Positions 7,748-17,633 of a DNA stretch of 64,000 nt are shown here, piece after piece. Location: contig NZ_KB900536.1 of the NCBI RefSeq assembly GCF_000378965.1, forward strand, positions 1,127,583 through 1,191,582. The letters are read 5' to 3'. The notes under the pieces are model-generated. The model made no database searches and was not told the origin of the DNA. It worked only from the letters and a program-made list of their open reading frames with translations. Position numbers and translations under genes: made by a program. How positions within the stretch are numbered: position 1 is the first letter of the stretch; every line of letters starts with the position of its first letter. This DNA comes from Thioalkalivibrio thiocyanodenitrificans ARhD 1 (GTDB lineage: Bacteria > Pseudomonadota > Gammaproteobacteria > Ectothiorhodospirales > Ectothiorhodospiraceae).

Positions 7748-9193
7748 ATGACCGACCCTCAACCATACCGCCAAGCATTGCGCCACTTCTTCCACAACGT
7801 GTGCCTGCTCCTGATGCTCGCCATCGCGGTGCCGGGCACCCTGTCCGCGGACCTCAACCTGCCGGACATGGGCGATCCTTCGGCGGCCACGCTTTCGCCC
7901 GGCCAGGAACAGCAACTGGGCCGTACGCTGCTGCGCGAGGTGCGCCGCACCCTGCCCCTGGAACAGGATCCGCTCATTAACGCCTATGTGCAGGCCCTGG
8001 GGCAGCGGCTGGTTTCCAGCACACCGGACGCCCACGCCCATTTCCGTTTCCTGGTGGTGGACGACCCGCGCATCAACGCCTTCGCCATGCCCGGCGGCAT
8101 CGTGGGTGTCAATACGGGCCTGATTGCGGCGGCCCGTGATGAATCAGAACTGGCGGCCGTGATCGCCCATGAGATCGCACACGTCACCCAGCGCCATCTG
8201 GCGCGCATGTACGCGGACAGCGCCCGCATCGATCTCGCCACCGGGCTCGCCATGCTGGCCGGCATCATTGCCGCTGCCTACGACCCCCAACTGGGACAGG
8301 CCGCCATCGTCGGGGGCATGGCCGCCGGCACCCAGGCGCGCATCAACCACACCCGCGCCAATGAGCAGGAGGCCGACCGTATCGGTATCTCCATCCTGGC
8401 GGCTGCGGAATACGACCCCCATTCCATGCCACGCTTTTTCGAACGCATGCTGCAACTGAGCCGGGCCAATCCCGACAGCATCCCCGATTTCCTGCGCACC
8501 CACCCGGTCACGACCGCGCGAATCAGCGACAGCCGCGCGCGTGCGGATCAGTATGAGGACCGGGACTATCGTCGGGACTCCACCGAGTTCGTCTTCACGC
8601 TGGCCCGCGTCAAGGCACGTATCGATGCCGCCCAAACCGTGGCGGAGTTCCAGCGGGGCCGCGATCAGGACAAACCGGAGGCCCGCTATGGCTACGCGGT
8701 TGCCCTCCTGGAACGCGGAGAGACCACGGCCGCACGGGAGGCCATCGATGCCCTTACGGATGAGGATGCACCGCGCCTGTCCCTGCAGCTGCTGCGCGCC
8801 GAAATCGCGCAACGTGAGCGCCGGCTCGCCGATGCCCTCTCGATTCTGGAGGGCCTCAATGACATCTACCCCCGCCACGCGCCGGTGATTCACGCCTATG
8901 CCGAGGTCCTGCTGGATGCCCGCCGGCCCGAGGATGCGCTGGCATTGCTGGACCGATATCTTGCCCAGTCCCCGGATGACCCCCAGCTCATACGCCTGAA
9001 GGCACGCGCCGCTGATCAGGCCGGGCAGCGTGCCGTCAGCCACGAAACCATGGCAGAGTATTATTTCTACCTTGGACGCTATGGGGAGTCCCTTCACCAG
9101 CTCGAAATGGCTCTTCAGGCCCCCGACCTGACAGCCTTCGTGGAGGAACGGGTCCGCGACAAGCGGAATATCGTGCGGGATTGGGTCCGTTAG
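7748..9193 (+). CDS. Periplasmic M48 metalloprotease with TPR domain, BepA/YfgC-like
   Basis: The 481-aa protein has a hydrophobic signal sequence at residues 15-33, an M48 zinc protease domain with HEIAH at 141-145 and the downstream NEQEADRIG ligand motif, then a C-terminal TPR-like helical half from about residue 280. Domain order and length match E. coli BepA (487 aa), a periplasmic protease and chaperone for outer-membrane proteins such as LptD. The ATG at 7748 is chosen because it places the signal peptide near the N-terminus; an open frame runs 35 codons further upstream without signal-like sequence. It diverges from the rhodanese gene. Its link to sulfur metabolism is positional only. 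Confidence 0.88.
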   Translation: MTDPQPYRQALRHFFHNVCLLLMLAIAVPGTLSADLNLPDMGDPSAATLSPGQEQQLGRTLLREVRRTLPLEQDPLINAYVQALGQRLVSSTPDAHAHFRFLVVDDPRINAFAMPGGIVGVNTGLIAAARDESELAAVIAHEIAHVTQRHLARMYADSARIDLATGLAMLAGIIAAAYDPQLGQAAIVGGMAAGTQARINHTRANEQEADRIGISILAAAEYDPHSMPRFFERMLQLSRANPDSIPDFLRTHPVTTARISDSRARADQYEDRDYRRDSTEFVFTLARVKARIDAAQTVAEFQRGRDQDKPEARYGYAVALLERGETTAAREAIDALTDEDAPRLSLQLLRAEIAQRERRLADALSILEGLNDIYPRHAPVIHAYAEVLLDARRPEDALALLDRYLAQSPDDPQLIRLKARAADQAGQRAVSHETMAEYYFYLGRYGESLHQLEMALQAPDLTAFVEERVRDKRNIVRDWVR

Positions 9194-9511
9194 CGTCCCG
9201 ACCTTGGCGGTGACTCGCCCTGCCTTTATTTCGGAATGTTCTTATATTCAAATTCCGGCATTGCCATGTGACAGGAAACGGGTACCCTTGTGGCTCGGCG
9301 CGCCTGTGCCCCCGACCCATGATCCTCGCGGATTGAGAAGCGAAAGACCTGCTTCCGGGGGTTCCCATGACCGGAATTCGGGCGCGGACGTCCGGAGCCT
9401 GTCCGAGTGATCCGCCCGAAGCGCGGCCCCGATGAGGGGCCGAGGCACCGCGATTCACGGCCGCCGAATACAATATACAACCGCAACCACACAACAACTT
9501 CTGGAGTCCAC
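9194..9511. promoter_or_regulatory. 318-bp soxYZ promoter region with candidate operator at 9238-9252
   Basis: GTTCTTATATTCAAA at 9238-9252 differs from the tusA site only in its first base and is nested in GGAAT...ATTCC arms (9233-9255). It is about 260 bp upstream of soxY. Nothing coding is seen between. Confidence 0.55.
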
Positions 9512-9979
9512 ATGAACAGCAAGCGTCGAGTGTTTCTCAAGGGCACCCTGGCCGCAGGCGCGGTGGGTGTCGCCGTGGGCGCGGGCCTGCTGGCCCCCCG
9601 CACCGTCCTGGCCGCCTGGCCCGAGGCCGCCTTCCAGGCCCAGTCCCTGTCCGATGCCCTGAGCGCCGCCATGGGCTCGGACTCGCTCAGCGACGGCGAC
9701 GTCTCCATCCAGGCCCCGGACATCGCCGAGAACGGCGCCGTGGTGCCGATCTCCATCGAATCGGGCATCAGCGGTGCCACCAGCGTGGCCCTGCTCGTGA
9801 CCAACGCCAACTTCCCGCTGACCTCCTCCTATGAGCTCGGCGAGGGCGCCAAGCCGGTGGTCTCCACGCGTATCAAGATGGGCGAGACCTCCGATGTGGT
9901 CGCCGTGGTCAAGGCCAATGGCCGGCTCTACAGCGCCTCCAAGGAAGTCAAGGTCACCATCGGCGGGTGCGGCGGCTAA
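9512..9979 (+). CDS. soxY: SoxY, sulfur-carrying subunit of SoxYZ
   Basis: The 155-aa precursor has a Tat signal (SKRRVFLKG) and ends in the diagnostic GGCGG, whose Cys153 carries the sulfur substrate on a swinging arm. Periplasmic SoxYZ presents thiosulfate-derived groups to SoxAX and SoxB. soxZ follows 48 bp later with its own AAGGAG, and soxB further down. soxAX and soxCD are not in the window; many sulfur oxidisers that use a cytoplasmic pathway lack soxCD. The ATG at 9512 is chosen from the Tat signal and from GGAG 8 bases upstream. Confidence 0.95.
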   Translation: MNSKRRVFLKGTLAAGAVGVAVGAGLLAPRTVLAAWPEAAFQAQSLSDALSAAMGSDSLSDGDVSIQAPDIAENGAVVPISIESGISGATSVALLVTNANFPLTSSYELGEGAKPVVSTRIKMGETSDVVAVVKANGRLYSASKEVKVTIGGCGG

Positions 9980-10027
9980 GCACGCCCCTCACGCCCACAG
10001 CCAGCATTCATTGAAGGAGACACCATC

Positions 10028-10336
10028 ATGTCCAGCATTCGAGTACGTGCTCAGATCAGCGGCGACACCACCAACGTGCGCGCCCTGATGAGCCACCCCA
10101 TGGAGACCGGCCAGCGCAAGGACAAGGCCGGCGAGGCCATCCCCGCCCACTACATCAAGGAAGTCAAGGCAGAGGTCGGCGGCCGTCATGTGCTGACCGC
10201 CAACTGGGGTCCGGCCATCTCGCGCAACCCCTACCTGTCGTTCGAGTTCACCGGCGCCTCGGCCGGCGACACCCTCACCCTCTCCTGGGTCGACAACAAG
10301 GGCGAGTCCGACTCCACCGACGTGCAGATCGGCTGA
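10028..10336 (+). CDS. soxZ: SoxZ, partner subunit of SoxYZ
   Basis: At 102 aa with no signal peptide this is a typical SoxZ: an immunoglobulin-like fold starting MSSIRVRA, with the family pattern HPMETGQRKD near residue 24 and a WVDNKGES strand near the end. SoxZ lacks its own export signal and is carried to the periplasm bound to Tat-exported SoxY. AAGGAG lies 8 bases upstream of the ATG. A strong intrinsic terminator 15 bases after the stop separates the soxYZ transcript from soxB. Confidence 0.95.
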   Translation: MSSIRVRAQISGDTTNVRALMSHPMETGQRKDKAGEAIPAHYIKEVKAEVGGRHVLTANWGPAISRNPYLSFEFTGASAGDTLTLSWVDNKGESDSTDVQIG

Positions 10337-10350
10337 TACACTGTCCCCGC

Positions 10351-10378
10351 AACCGGGCTCCGAAAGGAGCCCGGTTTT
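10351..10378 (+). terminator. Intrinsic terminator after soxZ
   Basis: AACCGGGCTCC and GGAGCCCGGTT form an 11-bp stem with a GAAA loop, followed by a short T run. It partly insulates soxB from soxYZ. Confidence 0.85.
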
Positions 10379-10563
10379 ACGTTTCAGGCAGCCCTTGGAC
10401 GGACGACGGACCACATGCGAGAAGCCGGTGGAATAATCCCGTCCCCGGACGCGTCTTTCCCCGGATGTGCGCGGCAGGCCCGTTGCCCGGCATGCGCTGG
10501 CCCCCTCGACGACAAGATCACCATCACGCCCGATCGCAGACCAAGTTTGGAGGACATCCCGTT

Positions 10564-12363
10564 ATGAATCTATCCCGCCGAGAATTCCTGCAGGTCCTCG
10601 CCGCGGCCAGTGCCGCCGGCTTCAGCCTCAGCGGCTGTGGAAACGATGCCGCCCCGGGCAACAACGGCGCCAATCGGGCCGCCGCCAACGGCCCCAGCAA
10701 TCCCTACGAGCTGAAGCCCTACGGCAATGTCAGCCTGATGCACTACACCGACTGCCACGGGCAGCTGCTGCCGATCTACTTCCGGGAGCCCAACATCAAC
10801 CTGGGGGTCGGCGACATGCACGGGCGTCCGCCGCACATCGTCGGCAAGCGCCTGCTCGAGTACTACAACATCGAGCATCCGAGCCTCTGGTCTCACGCCT
10901 ACACCTACCTGGACTTCGTCGAACTGGCGGAGAGATACGGCAAGGTGGGCGGCTTTGCGCACTTCGCCACCCTGGTCAAGAACATCCGCGCCCAGCGCCC
11001 GGGTGCCCTGCTGCTCGACGGGGGCGACACCTGGGGCGGCGGATCCGGCACGGGCCTCTGGACCAACGCCCAGGACATGGTGGACATCCAGAAGCTGGTC
11101 GGCGTGGACATCATGACCGGCCACTGGGAATACACCTTCGGCGCCGACCGGGTGAAGGAGGTCGTCGAGAACGACTTCGCCGGCCACATCGATTTCGTGG
11201 CCCAGAACGTGGTCGACGTGGACTGGGAGGAACGGGTCTTCAAGCCCTACGTCATCAAGAATCTGAACGGCGTGAACGTCGCCGTGATCGGCCAGTCGTT
11301 CCCCTATACGCCCATCGCCAATCCCCGTTACATGGTGGCCGAATGGTCGTTCGGTATCCGCCACCGCCAGATGCAGGAGACCGTCAACGATGCCCGCGCC
11401 GAGGGCGCCGAGGTGGTGGTCGTGCTGTCCCACAACGGCATGGACGTGGACATCAAGATGGCCGGCCTGGTGGACGGCATCGACGCCATCATGGGCGGCC
11501 ATACCCATGACGCCGTGCCCCAGCCGCTCGAGGTCAAGAGCCCCAACGGCCACACCTGCCTGGTGACCAACGCCGGCTCCAACACCAAGTTCCTGGGCGT
11601 GCTCGACCTCGACGTGCGCAACGGCCAGGTGCAGGGCTACCAGTACAAGCTACTGCCGGTGTTCGCCAACCTCATCGAGCCGGACCGCGAGATCGCCGAG
11701 TACATCACCAACATGCGCAACCAGTCGGTCACCTACGACGGCGAGACCTTCAACATGCAGGAGAAGCTCTCCGAGGAGATCGCCGAGGCCGAGGAACTGC
11801 TCTACCGCCGGGGCAACTTCAATGGTACCTTCGACCAGGTGATCTGCGACGCCCTTATGGAACAGGTGGACGCCGAGATCGCCTTCTCGCCCGGCTTCCG
11901 CTGGGGCACCTCAGTCCTGCCCGGCCAGAAGATCACCTTCGAGCACGTCATGGACCAGACCGGCCTGACCTACCCCGCCGTGACCCGCAACGAGATGACC
12001 GGCGAGATGATCAAGACCGTGCTCGAGGACGTGGCCGACAACCTGTTCAATGAAGACCCCTTCTATCAGCAGGGCGGCGACATGGTCCGCGTGGGCGGAC
12101 TGAAGTACGCGATCGAGCCCGGCGGGGCCATGGGCAACCGCATCTCCGACATGGAACTGGACGGCAAGCCCATCGACCCGAACAAGACCTACGTCGTGGC
12201 CGGCTGGGCGAGCGTGCAGGAACAGCCCGCGGGTGACACCGGCCGCAAGATCTGGGACGTCACCGCCGAGTACCTGCGTGACCACAAGACCATCCGGGCG
12301 GGCGAACTGAACGTGCCCCTGATCAAGGGCATGGGAGACAACCCGGGCCTGGAGAAACTCTAG
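10564..12363 (+). CDS. soxB: SoxB, sulfate thiol esterase of the Sox system
   Basis: The 599-aa protein begins with a Tat signal (SRREFLQ) and belongs to the 5'-nucleotidase/metallophosphoesterase family. Metal-binding motifs are YTDCHG (Asp63, His65), LLDGGDTWGGG and GGHTHD near residue 313, followed by the 5'-nucleotidase C-terminal domain. SoxB uses two manganese ions to hydrolyse sulfate from the SoxY cysteine. The sequence around Cys25 (SLSGC) resembles a lipobox, so the mature protein may be lipid-anchored rather than soluble. GGAGG lies 9 bases upstream of the ATG. It is separated from soxZ by 227 bp and a terminator. Confidence 0.95.
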   Translation: MNLSRREFLQVLAAASAAGFSLSGCGNDAAPGNNGANRAAANGPSNPYELKPYGNVSLMHYTDCHGQLLPIYFREPNINLGVGDMHGRPPHIVGKRLLEYYNIEHPSLWSHAYTYLDFVELAERYGKVGGFAHFATLVKNIRAQRPGALLLDGGDTWGGGSGTGLWTNAQDMVDIQKLVGVDIMTGHWEYTFGADRVKEVVENDFAGHIDFVAQNVVDVDWEERVFKPYVIKNLNGVNVAVIGQSFPYTPIANPRYMVAEWSFGIRHRQMQETVNDARAEGAEVVVVLSHNGMDVDIKMAGLVDGIDAIMGGHTHDAVPQPLEVKSPNGHTCLVTNAGSNTKFLGVLDLDVRNGQVQGYQYKLLPVFANLIEPDREIAEYITNMRNQSVTYDGETFNMQEKLSEEIAEAEELLYRRGNFNGTFDQVICDALMEQVDAEIAFSPGFRWGTSVLPGQKITFEHVMDQTGLTYPAVTRNEMTGEMIKTVLEDVADNLFNEDPFYQQGGDMVRVGGLKYAIEPGGAMGNRISDMELDGKPIDPNKTYVVAGWASVQEQPAGDTGRKIWDVTAEYLRDHKTIRAGELNVPLIKGMGDNPGLEKL

Positions 12364-12395
12364 CCGGAATCGCCCCACAGGTTGTTCACCCCCCC

Positions 12396-12557
12396 TGTAG
12401 GAGCCCGGTCCCCCGGGCGAAACAGGCCTCGGCCTCGGCAAAATCGCCCAGAGGACTGGGCTCCTACACGGAGGCAACACACACGTAGGAGCCCGGTCCT
12501 CCGGGCGAACGGGGCCTGGCCTGGGCAGAATCGCCCGGAGGACCGGGCTCCTACGGG
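12396..12557. repeat. Two REP/BIME-like palindromic units in tandem
   Basis: Units at 12396-12469 and 12484-12557 each open with GTAGGAGCCCGGTCC and close with the inverted GGCTCCTAC after a spacer of about 30 bases. The two units differ from each other in loop sequence and a few arm bases. Confidence 0.85.
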
Positions 12558-12579
12558 AACGACCCGCACGGAACGCCAC

Positions 12580-12612
12580 AGGCCCGCCGGATCTCCGGCG
12601 GGCCTCTTTTTT
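12580..12612 (+). terminator. Intrinsic terminator downstream of soxB
   Basis: AGGCCCGCCGG and CCGGCGGGCCT form a perfect 11-bp stem with an ATCT loop, followed by CTTTTTT. Confidence 0.85.
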
Positions 12613-12760
12613 GCCTGAAACCACCGCAACCAAGGCCGCCCCGGCCGGTCGTGGTCCGGGCCATACGCTTCCCACGAACGCCGTCACGCGTTCCGCGAGG
12701 AACGAACCCCTCGCCGTCCCCGCAACATGCGCCCGGCAGGACACCCGGCCCCGCGAAACG

Positions 12761-13393
12761 CTATCGACCCCGCTGCGCAGCCTCCTGCTGCCAGGCATCG
12801 GCCAGCCGCCGCGCCTGCTCGACCTGCTCCCGGGTCATGTGGACCGCCACCGCATCACGATATCTCATGGCGGCCTCACGCTGCCCCGGCTCAAGTCGCA
12901 GTACGCCTTCGGACGGATCCATGTGGGCCGCGGCCAGGTGGGCCCACTTGTGGGCCAGGACGTAGTCCTGCGGCACACCCTGGCCCAGCGCGTACATCAC
13001 GCCCAGTCCCAGTTGTGAAGGCCCGAAACCCTGGACTGCCGCCTTGCGGTACCAGCGCATCGCCTGATGATGATCCCGGGCGACCCCGTGACCGTTGTAG
13101 TACATGTACCCGAGATCGTGCTGCGCGGGTGCCCCGCCCTGCTGCGCGGCCCTGTCCAGCCAGTGGAAGGCCTTGTCAAAGTCCCGGGGCACTGCGGTGC
13201 CATGCAGGTACAGGTTCCCCAGTACGGCCTGATCCATCACCGACCCGAGATCCGCCGCCTGTCGCAAGGCCTCGAACCCCGGAGGCTCCGCTGGATCCGC
13301 ATCCGCCGACGCCGTCACGAACAGAACAATCCCCAACAGAACTGCGAGGGCGCATCTCCGCCGCCCCCCGGGTTTACGCTCCTGGTTCCCCAT
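12761..13393 (-). CDS. Exported Sel1-repeat (TPR-like) protein
   Basis: The 210-aa product has an N-terminal hydrophobic signal (ALAVLLGIVLFVTASADA) and then four Sel1-like repeats, recognisable from blocks such as LGNLYLHGTAVPRD, LGYMYYNGHGVARD and LGVMYALGQGVPQD. The last repeat contains DYVLAHKWAHLAA. Sel1 repeats make helical scaffolds for protein contacts, and the partner is unknown. The ATG at 13393 is chosen because GGAGG precedes it by 6 bases; the open frame continues 42 codons upstream with nothing signal-like. It faces soxB across a terminator and appears to be a single-gene unit. Confidence 0.85.
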   Translation of the reverse strand: MGNQERKPGGRRRCALAVLLGIVLFVTASADADPAEPPGFEALRQAADLGSVMDQAVLGNLYLHGTAVPRDFDKAFHWLDRAAQQGGAPAQHDLGYMYYNGHGVARDHHQAMRWYRKAAVQGFGPSQLGLGVMYALGQGVPQDYVLAHKWAHLAAAHMDPSEGVLRLEPGQREAAMRYRDAVAVHMTREQVEQARRLADAWQQEAAQRGR

Positions 13394-13609
13394 GGTGTCC
13401 TCCAGGCGGCCATGCCGCCGTCCAACGGTATGGGGGGACACGCCCACATACACGCGTGCCCGCATATCCGGCGCCACAGAGCGCGCCGAAGCGAAGGCGT
13501 ATATAACTGATAGTAGCAACCCGTGACGGGGATGATTCGAAGCCTGTCACCGTTTGGCGAGGCAATGAAGGGCCCGGTGACGGCCGGTCCCAGTATTCAT
13601 CATAAGTAA

Positions 13610-14392
<783 letters not shown>

Positions 14393-14408
14393 TAAGCGCG
14401 TGATTAAA

Positions 14409-14484
14409 TGGTGGGTCGTGTAGGACTCGAACCTACGACCAAGAGATTAAAAGTCTCCTGCTCTACCAACTGAGCTAACGACCC
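14409..14484 (-). tRNA. tRNA-Lys (anticodon TTT)
   Basis: The 76-nt minus-strand sequence begins GGGTCGTTAGCTCAG, has the anticodon loop CTTTTAA (anticodon at 14449-14451), the T-arm GGTTCGAGTCC, a 7-bp acceptor stem GGGTCGT/ACGACCC, discriminator A and an encoded CCA. Confidence 0.97.
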
Positions 14485-14558
14485 GTATCCGGAGGGACCG
14501 GCAACGGACTGGGCCGTCACCGAAAGGCGGTTATCTTACTATGCTCCGCCCAAATCAC

Positions 14559-14622
14559 AAGCCCGCGCGGACGCGGGCTTGCGGGCAAATAACACGGCCG
14601 GGGCCCCGAGAGGCCCCGGGCC
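14559..14622. terminator. Two hairpins between the YeeE-type gene and tRNA-Lys
   Basis: AAGCCCGCG/CGCGGGCTT (14559-14580) and a longer GC stem GGCCGGGGCC/GGCCCCGGGCC (14596-14622) lie just past the transporter stop on the minus strand. Neither has a long T tract, so termination is plausible but not certain. Confidence 0.5.
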
Positions 14623-14626
14623 TTCC

Positions 14627-15895
14627 TCAGACCGCTTCCAGCTTGCGCATGCTGCCGGGCAGCAGCTTGAGATCCACCAGACCCGTGACCAGTGCCTTGA
14701 GGAACGTGGCCTCGTCTTCGTAGACCATCTTGTAGTACTGCACCTTCATGGTGAGCGCCGCACCCAGAACAATGGTGGCGAATGTCAGGAACCCCCCCAG
14801 GGCGAGGGTGGATGTGCCGGTGATGGCCTGACCAACGGTGCAACCCATGGCGAGAACACCACCGACGCCCATGAGTACGGCACCAATGAAGTGGTTCACG
14901 AAATCGCGGAAGGAGGCGAACCACTCGATACGGAAACGCTTGCTCACCAGGGCCCAGAACAGCGAACCCAGGATCACGCCAACAAGGGAGATGACGCCGA
15001 AGAAGAGCACCGAGTTGTCGAAGCCGGCCATCACATAGCGCAGGGATTGCCCCATGGGGTTGATAAAGGTGAACGACTGACTGGACCAGGGCATGGCCTC
15101 CGCGGGGCGGCCTTCGGGATCATCAGCCAGGAAGTCCCAATCCTGTATGTAGGCACGCATCTCGTAGGTATCCATGCCGTCGGTCACCTGGACGCTGCTG
15201 GTCACGTACCAGGCGCCGATCACCACCAGGCCGACCACCAGGCCGCCCAGGATATTGTCGAAGCTGGAACGGAAGTCGGCCGCCTTGAATACCCAGTACA
15301 GCAGCAACAGGCCCAGGACCAGCCCGATGATCAGGCGGGCCCACACGGCAGCCTCGCCGCTTGCGACGATGGAACCCAGGTCCTGACCGCCGCTCATGGT
15401 GATGGACAACTGGTTGGTCCAGCCAAACATCAGTTGATAGAGCGTCTCCCCCGTGCCGAACACCGGTTGCCTGGTCGTCAGCCAGAAGGCGATGACGGCA
15501 ATGACGAGCATGACCATCAGGGACTTGATATTGCCGCCACCAACACGTATCAGTGTCTTGCTGCCGCAGCCGCTGCCGAAGGTCATGCCGATACCGAACA
15601 TGAAGCCGCCGAGCGCATGGGCAATCCAGTTGAAATTGGCCATGCGATACGGGGGGAAGGCGCCATCGGCATCGACCAGGCCCATGGACTCGAACACCAC
15701 CACGCCCAGCATGGCGACCGCAATGGCCAGTATCCAGGCGCGCATGCGGCCCAGATCACCCATATTGACCCAGTCGGAAACCGCGCCCATGGTGCAGAAA
15801 TTGGCCTTGTTGGCCACGGCGCCCAGGATGAATGCCAGCACGAAGGTGGCGCCCAGCACCACCGCCGCTGCGGTCGGGAAGCTCTCGAAAACCAT
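14627..15895 (-). CDS. YeeE/YedE-family membrane transporter (thiosulfate or sulfur-compound uptake)
   Basis: The 422-aa protein is highly hydrophobic with about nine to ten membrane segments and carries the family's cysteine motifs, ANFCTMG near residue 32, GSGCGSKT near 105 and MGCTVGQ near 365. In the YeeE/TsuA family such cysteines line the thiosulfate path. The insert between the two halves (about 230-290) is long and polar. It stands alone next to tRNA-Lys but within 5 kb of soxB and 8 kb of the rhodanese and tusA genes, so uptake of thiosulfate for cytoplasmic oxidation is a reasonable inference. GGAGG lies 6 bases before the ATG at 15895. Confidence 0.85.
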   Translation of the reverse strand: MVFESFPTAAAVVLGATFVLAFILGAVANKANFCTMGAVSDWVNMGDLGRMRAWILAIAVAMLGVVVFESMGLVDADGAFPPYRMANFNWIAHALGGFMFGIGMTFGSGCGSKTLIRVGGGNIKSLMVMLVIAVIAFWLTTRQPVFGTGETLYQLMFGWTNQLSITMSGGQDLGSIVASGEAAVWARLIIGLVLGLLLLYWVFKAADFRSSFDNILGGLVVGLVVIGAWYVTSSVQVTDGMDTYEMRAYIQDWDFLADDPEGRPAEAMPWSSQSFTFINPMGQSLRYVMAGFDNSVLFFGVISLVGVILGSLFWALVSKRFRIEWFASFRDFVNHFIGAVLMGVGGVLAMGCTVGQAITGTSTLALGGFLTFATIVLGAALTMKVQYYKMVYEDEATFLKALVTGLVDLKLLPGSMRKLEAV

Positions 15896-16087
15896 GTTAT
15901 TCCTCCAGCGACGAACGCGTGTCGAGGGCGAGACCCCGAGATTGACTGCGATCGGACGCCCAACCCCTCGATTTGGGCGGGTGTGCATGGTCCGACCGCT
16001 TCCGGCGCGGGATTATACCCCCAGGCAGGATGGGTGTCATGATTTGACAACACGGGCTCCCGGGAAGGTCCCGGCAACTGCCGCGGA

Positions 16088-16762
16088 TCAGGGCTTCCTG
16101 TAACGGGTGGCATCCTCCACACCCGCCTCGGCAAAACCTCGCGCACGCAGCCGGCATGCATCGCAGACGCCGCAGGCCCGGCCCTCTGCGTCCGCCGAGT
16201 AGCAGGACACGGTGGCGGCGAAATCCACGCCCAGGTCGTGTCCGCGCCGGATGATGTCCGCCTTGCTCATTTGCTGCAGGGGCGCATGGATGGTGAACCC
16301 CGGTCCCTCCACGCCTGAGCGTGTGGCCAGATTGGCCAGCCGCTGGAAGGCCTCGATGAATGCCGGACGGCAGTCCGGATACCCGGAATAGTCCACCGCG
16401 TTGACGCCAATGAAGATATCCCGGGCCGGAAGCACCTCCGCCCAGGCCAGGGCGATGGACAGGAATACGGTGTTCCGCGCAGGCACGTAGGTCACCGGAA
16501 TGCCTTCAGACGGCTCCCGGGGCACCGCGATGCTTGTATCCGTGAGCGCCGATCCACCGAACACGGAAAGGTCCAGATCAACGATACGATGATCCCGGGC
16601 GCCCAGGGCGTCGGCCACACGGCCCGCTGCCTGAAGCTCCACGGCGTGGCGTTGCCCGTAGCGAAAACTCAGGGCATGGCATGCATAGCCCTGTTCACGG
16701 GCCATGGCCAGAACGGTGGCGGAATCCATGCCGCCGGAGAGAAGGACGACTGCGTTTTTCAT
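16088..16762 (-). CDS. queC: 7-cyano-7-deazaguanine synthase QueC
   Basis: The 224-aa protein has the PP-loop SGGMDS at residues 9-14 and the C-terminal zinc-binding cysteines [17 protein letters not shown]. QueC converts 7-carboxy-7-deazaguanine to preQ0 with ATP and ammonia on the route to queuosine in tRNA. The ATG at 16762 directly precedes the PP-loop strand ([10 protein letters not shown]), as in other QueC proteins; the longer open frame upstream is repeat sequence. queE, the preceding pathway step, lies upstream on the same strand, separated by an inverted repeat. Confidence 0.95.
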   Translation of the reverse strand: MKNAVVLLSGGMDSATVLAMAREQGYACHALSFRYGQRHAVELQAAGRVADALGARDHRIVDLDLSVFGGSALTDTSIAVPREPSEGIPVTYVPARNTVFLSIALAWAEVLPARDIFIGVNAVDYSGYPDCRPAFIEAFQRLANLATRSGVEGPGFTIHAPLQQMSKADIIRRGHDLGVDFAATVSCYSADAEGRACGVCDACRLRARGFAEAGVEDATRYRKP

Positions 16763-16802
16763 CGAGTGATACTTACTTTGGTGAGGCGGGGCAGATCGGG
16801 AC

Positions 16803-16957
16803 GGGCGATGAAGTGCGAAGTGCGAAGTGCGAATTGGGAAGTTGGATGCAAAGACCTTGATTTCGAACATCCAGAATCCCGGTTCGGACGGTCATTCCCA
16901 CTTCCAAATTCACACTTCGTACTTCACTCCAAATTCACACTTCGTACTTCATCGCCC
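16803..16957. repeat. Heptamer array GAAGTGC with inverted partner
   Basis: Three tandem GAAGTGC units follow GGGCGAT on the left; on the right two 25-base copies of ATTCACACTTCGTACTTCACTCC type end in CATCGCCC. The outer 20 bases pair at 19 positions. The right arm includes the stop codon of queE. Confidence 0.8.
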
Positions 16958-17602
16958 CGCTTCCTCCCCCCACAGGTACTTGTGCAACTGGATCTGGAAG
17001 CGCACGTCCAGGCGGTCGGCGATGATCCAGTCGGCCAGTTCGCGTGCCGGGAGCTGTCCGTGTCCGGGGGAGAACAGTACCTCGCAGCGGGCACTGATGT
17101 CATGGGTGGCCACGGTCTGCCTGGCCCATTCGTAGTCGGCCCGGTCGCAGATGACGAACTTCACCTGGTCCTGGAGCGACAGGTAGCGCAGGTTCTCGAA
17201 ACGATTGCGCGCGCACTCGCCGGAACCCGGCGTCTTCAGATCCATGACCTTCACCACCCGGGGATCGACGCCGGCCACATCCAGGGCACCGCTGGTCTCC
17301 AGTGACACCTCGTGGCCCGCATCACACAGGCGCTTCAGCAGCCCGTGGCACGGCTTCTGCGCCAGCGGCTCGCCGCCGGTCACGGTCACATGGCTCACGC
17401 CGTAGTCACCCACCCGCTCCACGATGGCGTCCACGGACATCCATTCTCCACCGGTGAACGCGTAGGCGGTATCGCAATAACCGCAACGCAACGGACAGCC
17501 GGTGAGCCGCACGAACACCGTCGGCCAACCCACGGTCCGGGATTCGCCCTGCAGGGACAGGAAGATTTCGGTGATGCGCAGGCGGTCGGTGTCGGTCTGC
17601 AT
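16949..17602 (-). CDS. queE: 7-carboxy-7-deazaguanine synthase QueE
   Basis: The 217-aa radical-SAM protein has the triad CPLRCGYC, followed by DTAYAFTGGEW and the glycine-rich VTVTGGEPLAQ, both typical of QueE. It contracts the ring of 6-carboxytetrahydropterin to 7-carboxy-7-deazaguanine, the step before QueC. The N-terminal LRITEIFLSLQGES is diagnostic for the family. Its TGA falls inside the intergenic repeat before queC, so the last few residues may have been altered by repeat insertion. The ATG at 17602 agrees with the usual start. Confidence 0.95.
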   Translation of the reverse strand: MQTDTDRLRITEIFLSLQGESRTVGWPTVFVRLTGCPLRCGYCDTAYAFTGGEWMSVDAIVERVGDYGVSHVTVTGGEPLAQKPCHGLLKRLCDAGHEVSLETSGALDVAGVDPRVVKVMDLKTPGSGECARNRFENLRYLSLQDQVKFVICDRADYEWARQTVATHDISARCEVLFSPGHGQLPARELADWIIADRLDVRFQIQLHKYLWGEEAGR

Positions 17603-17633
17603 GGGGATGGATCGATGAGGGATGATCGGCCAT

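Larger units (their letters stand above)
12364..12760. other. 397-bp gene-free stretch after soxB
   Basis: It contains two REP-like palindromic units, the soxB terminator, and about 150 bp of GC-rich sequence without recognisable features. Confidence 0.6.
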
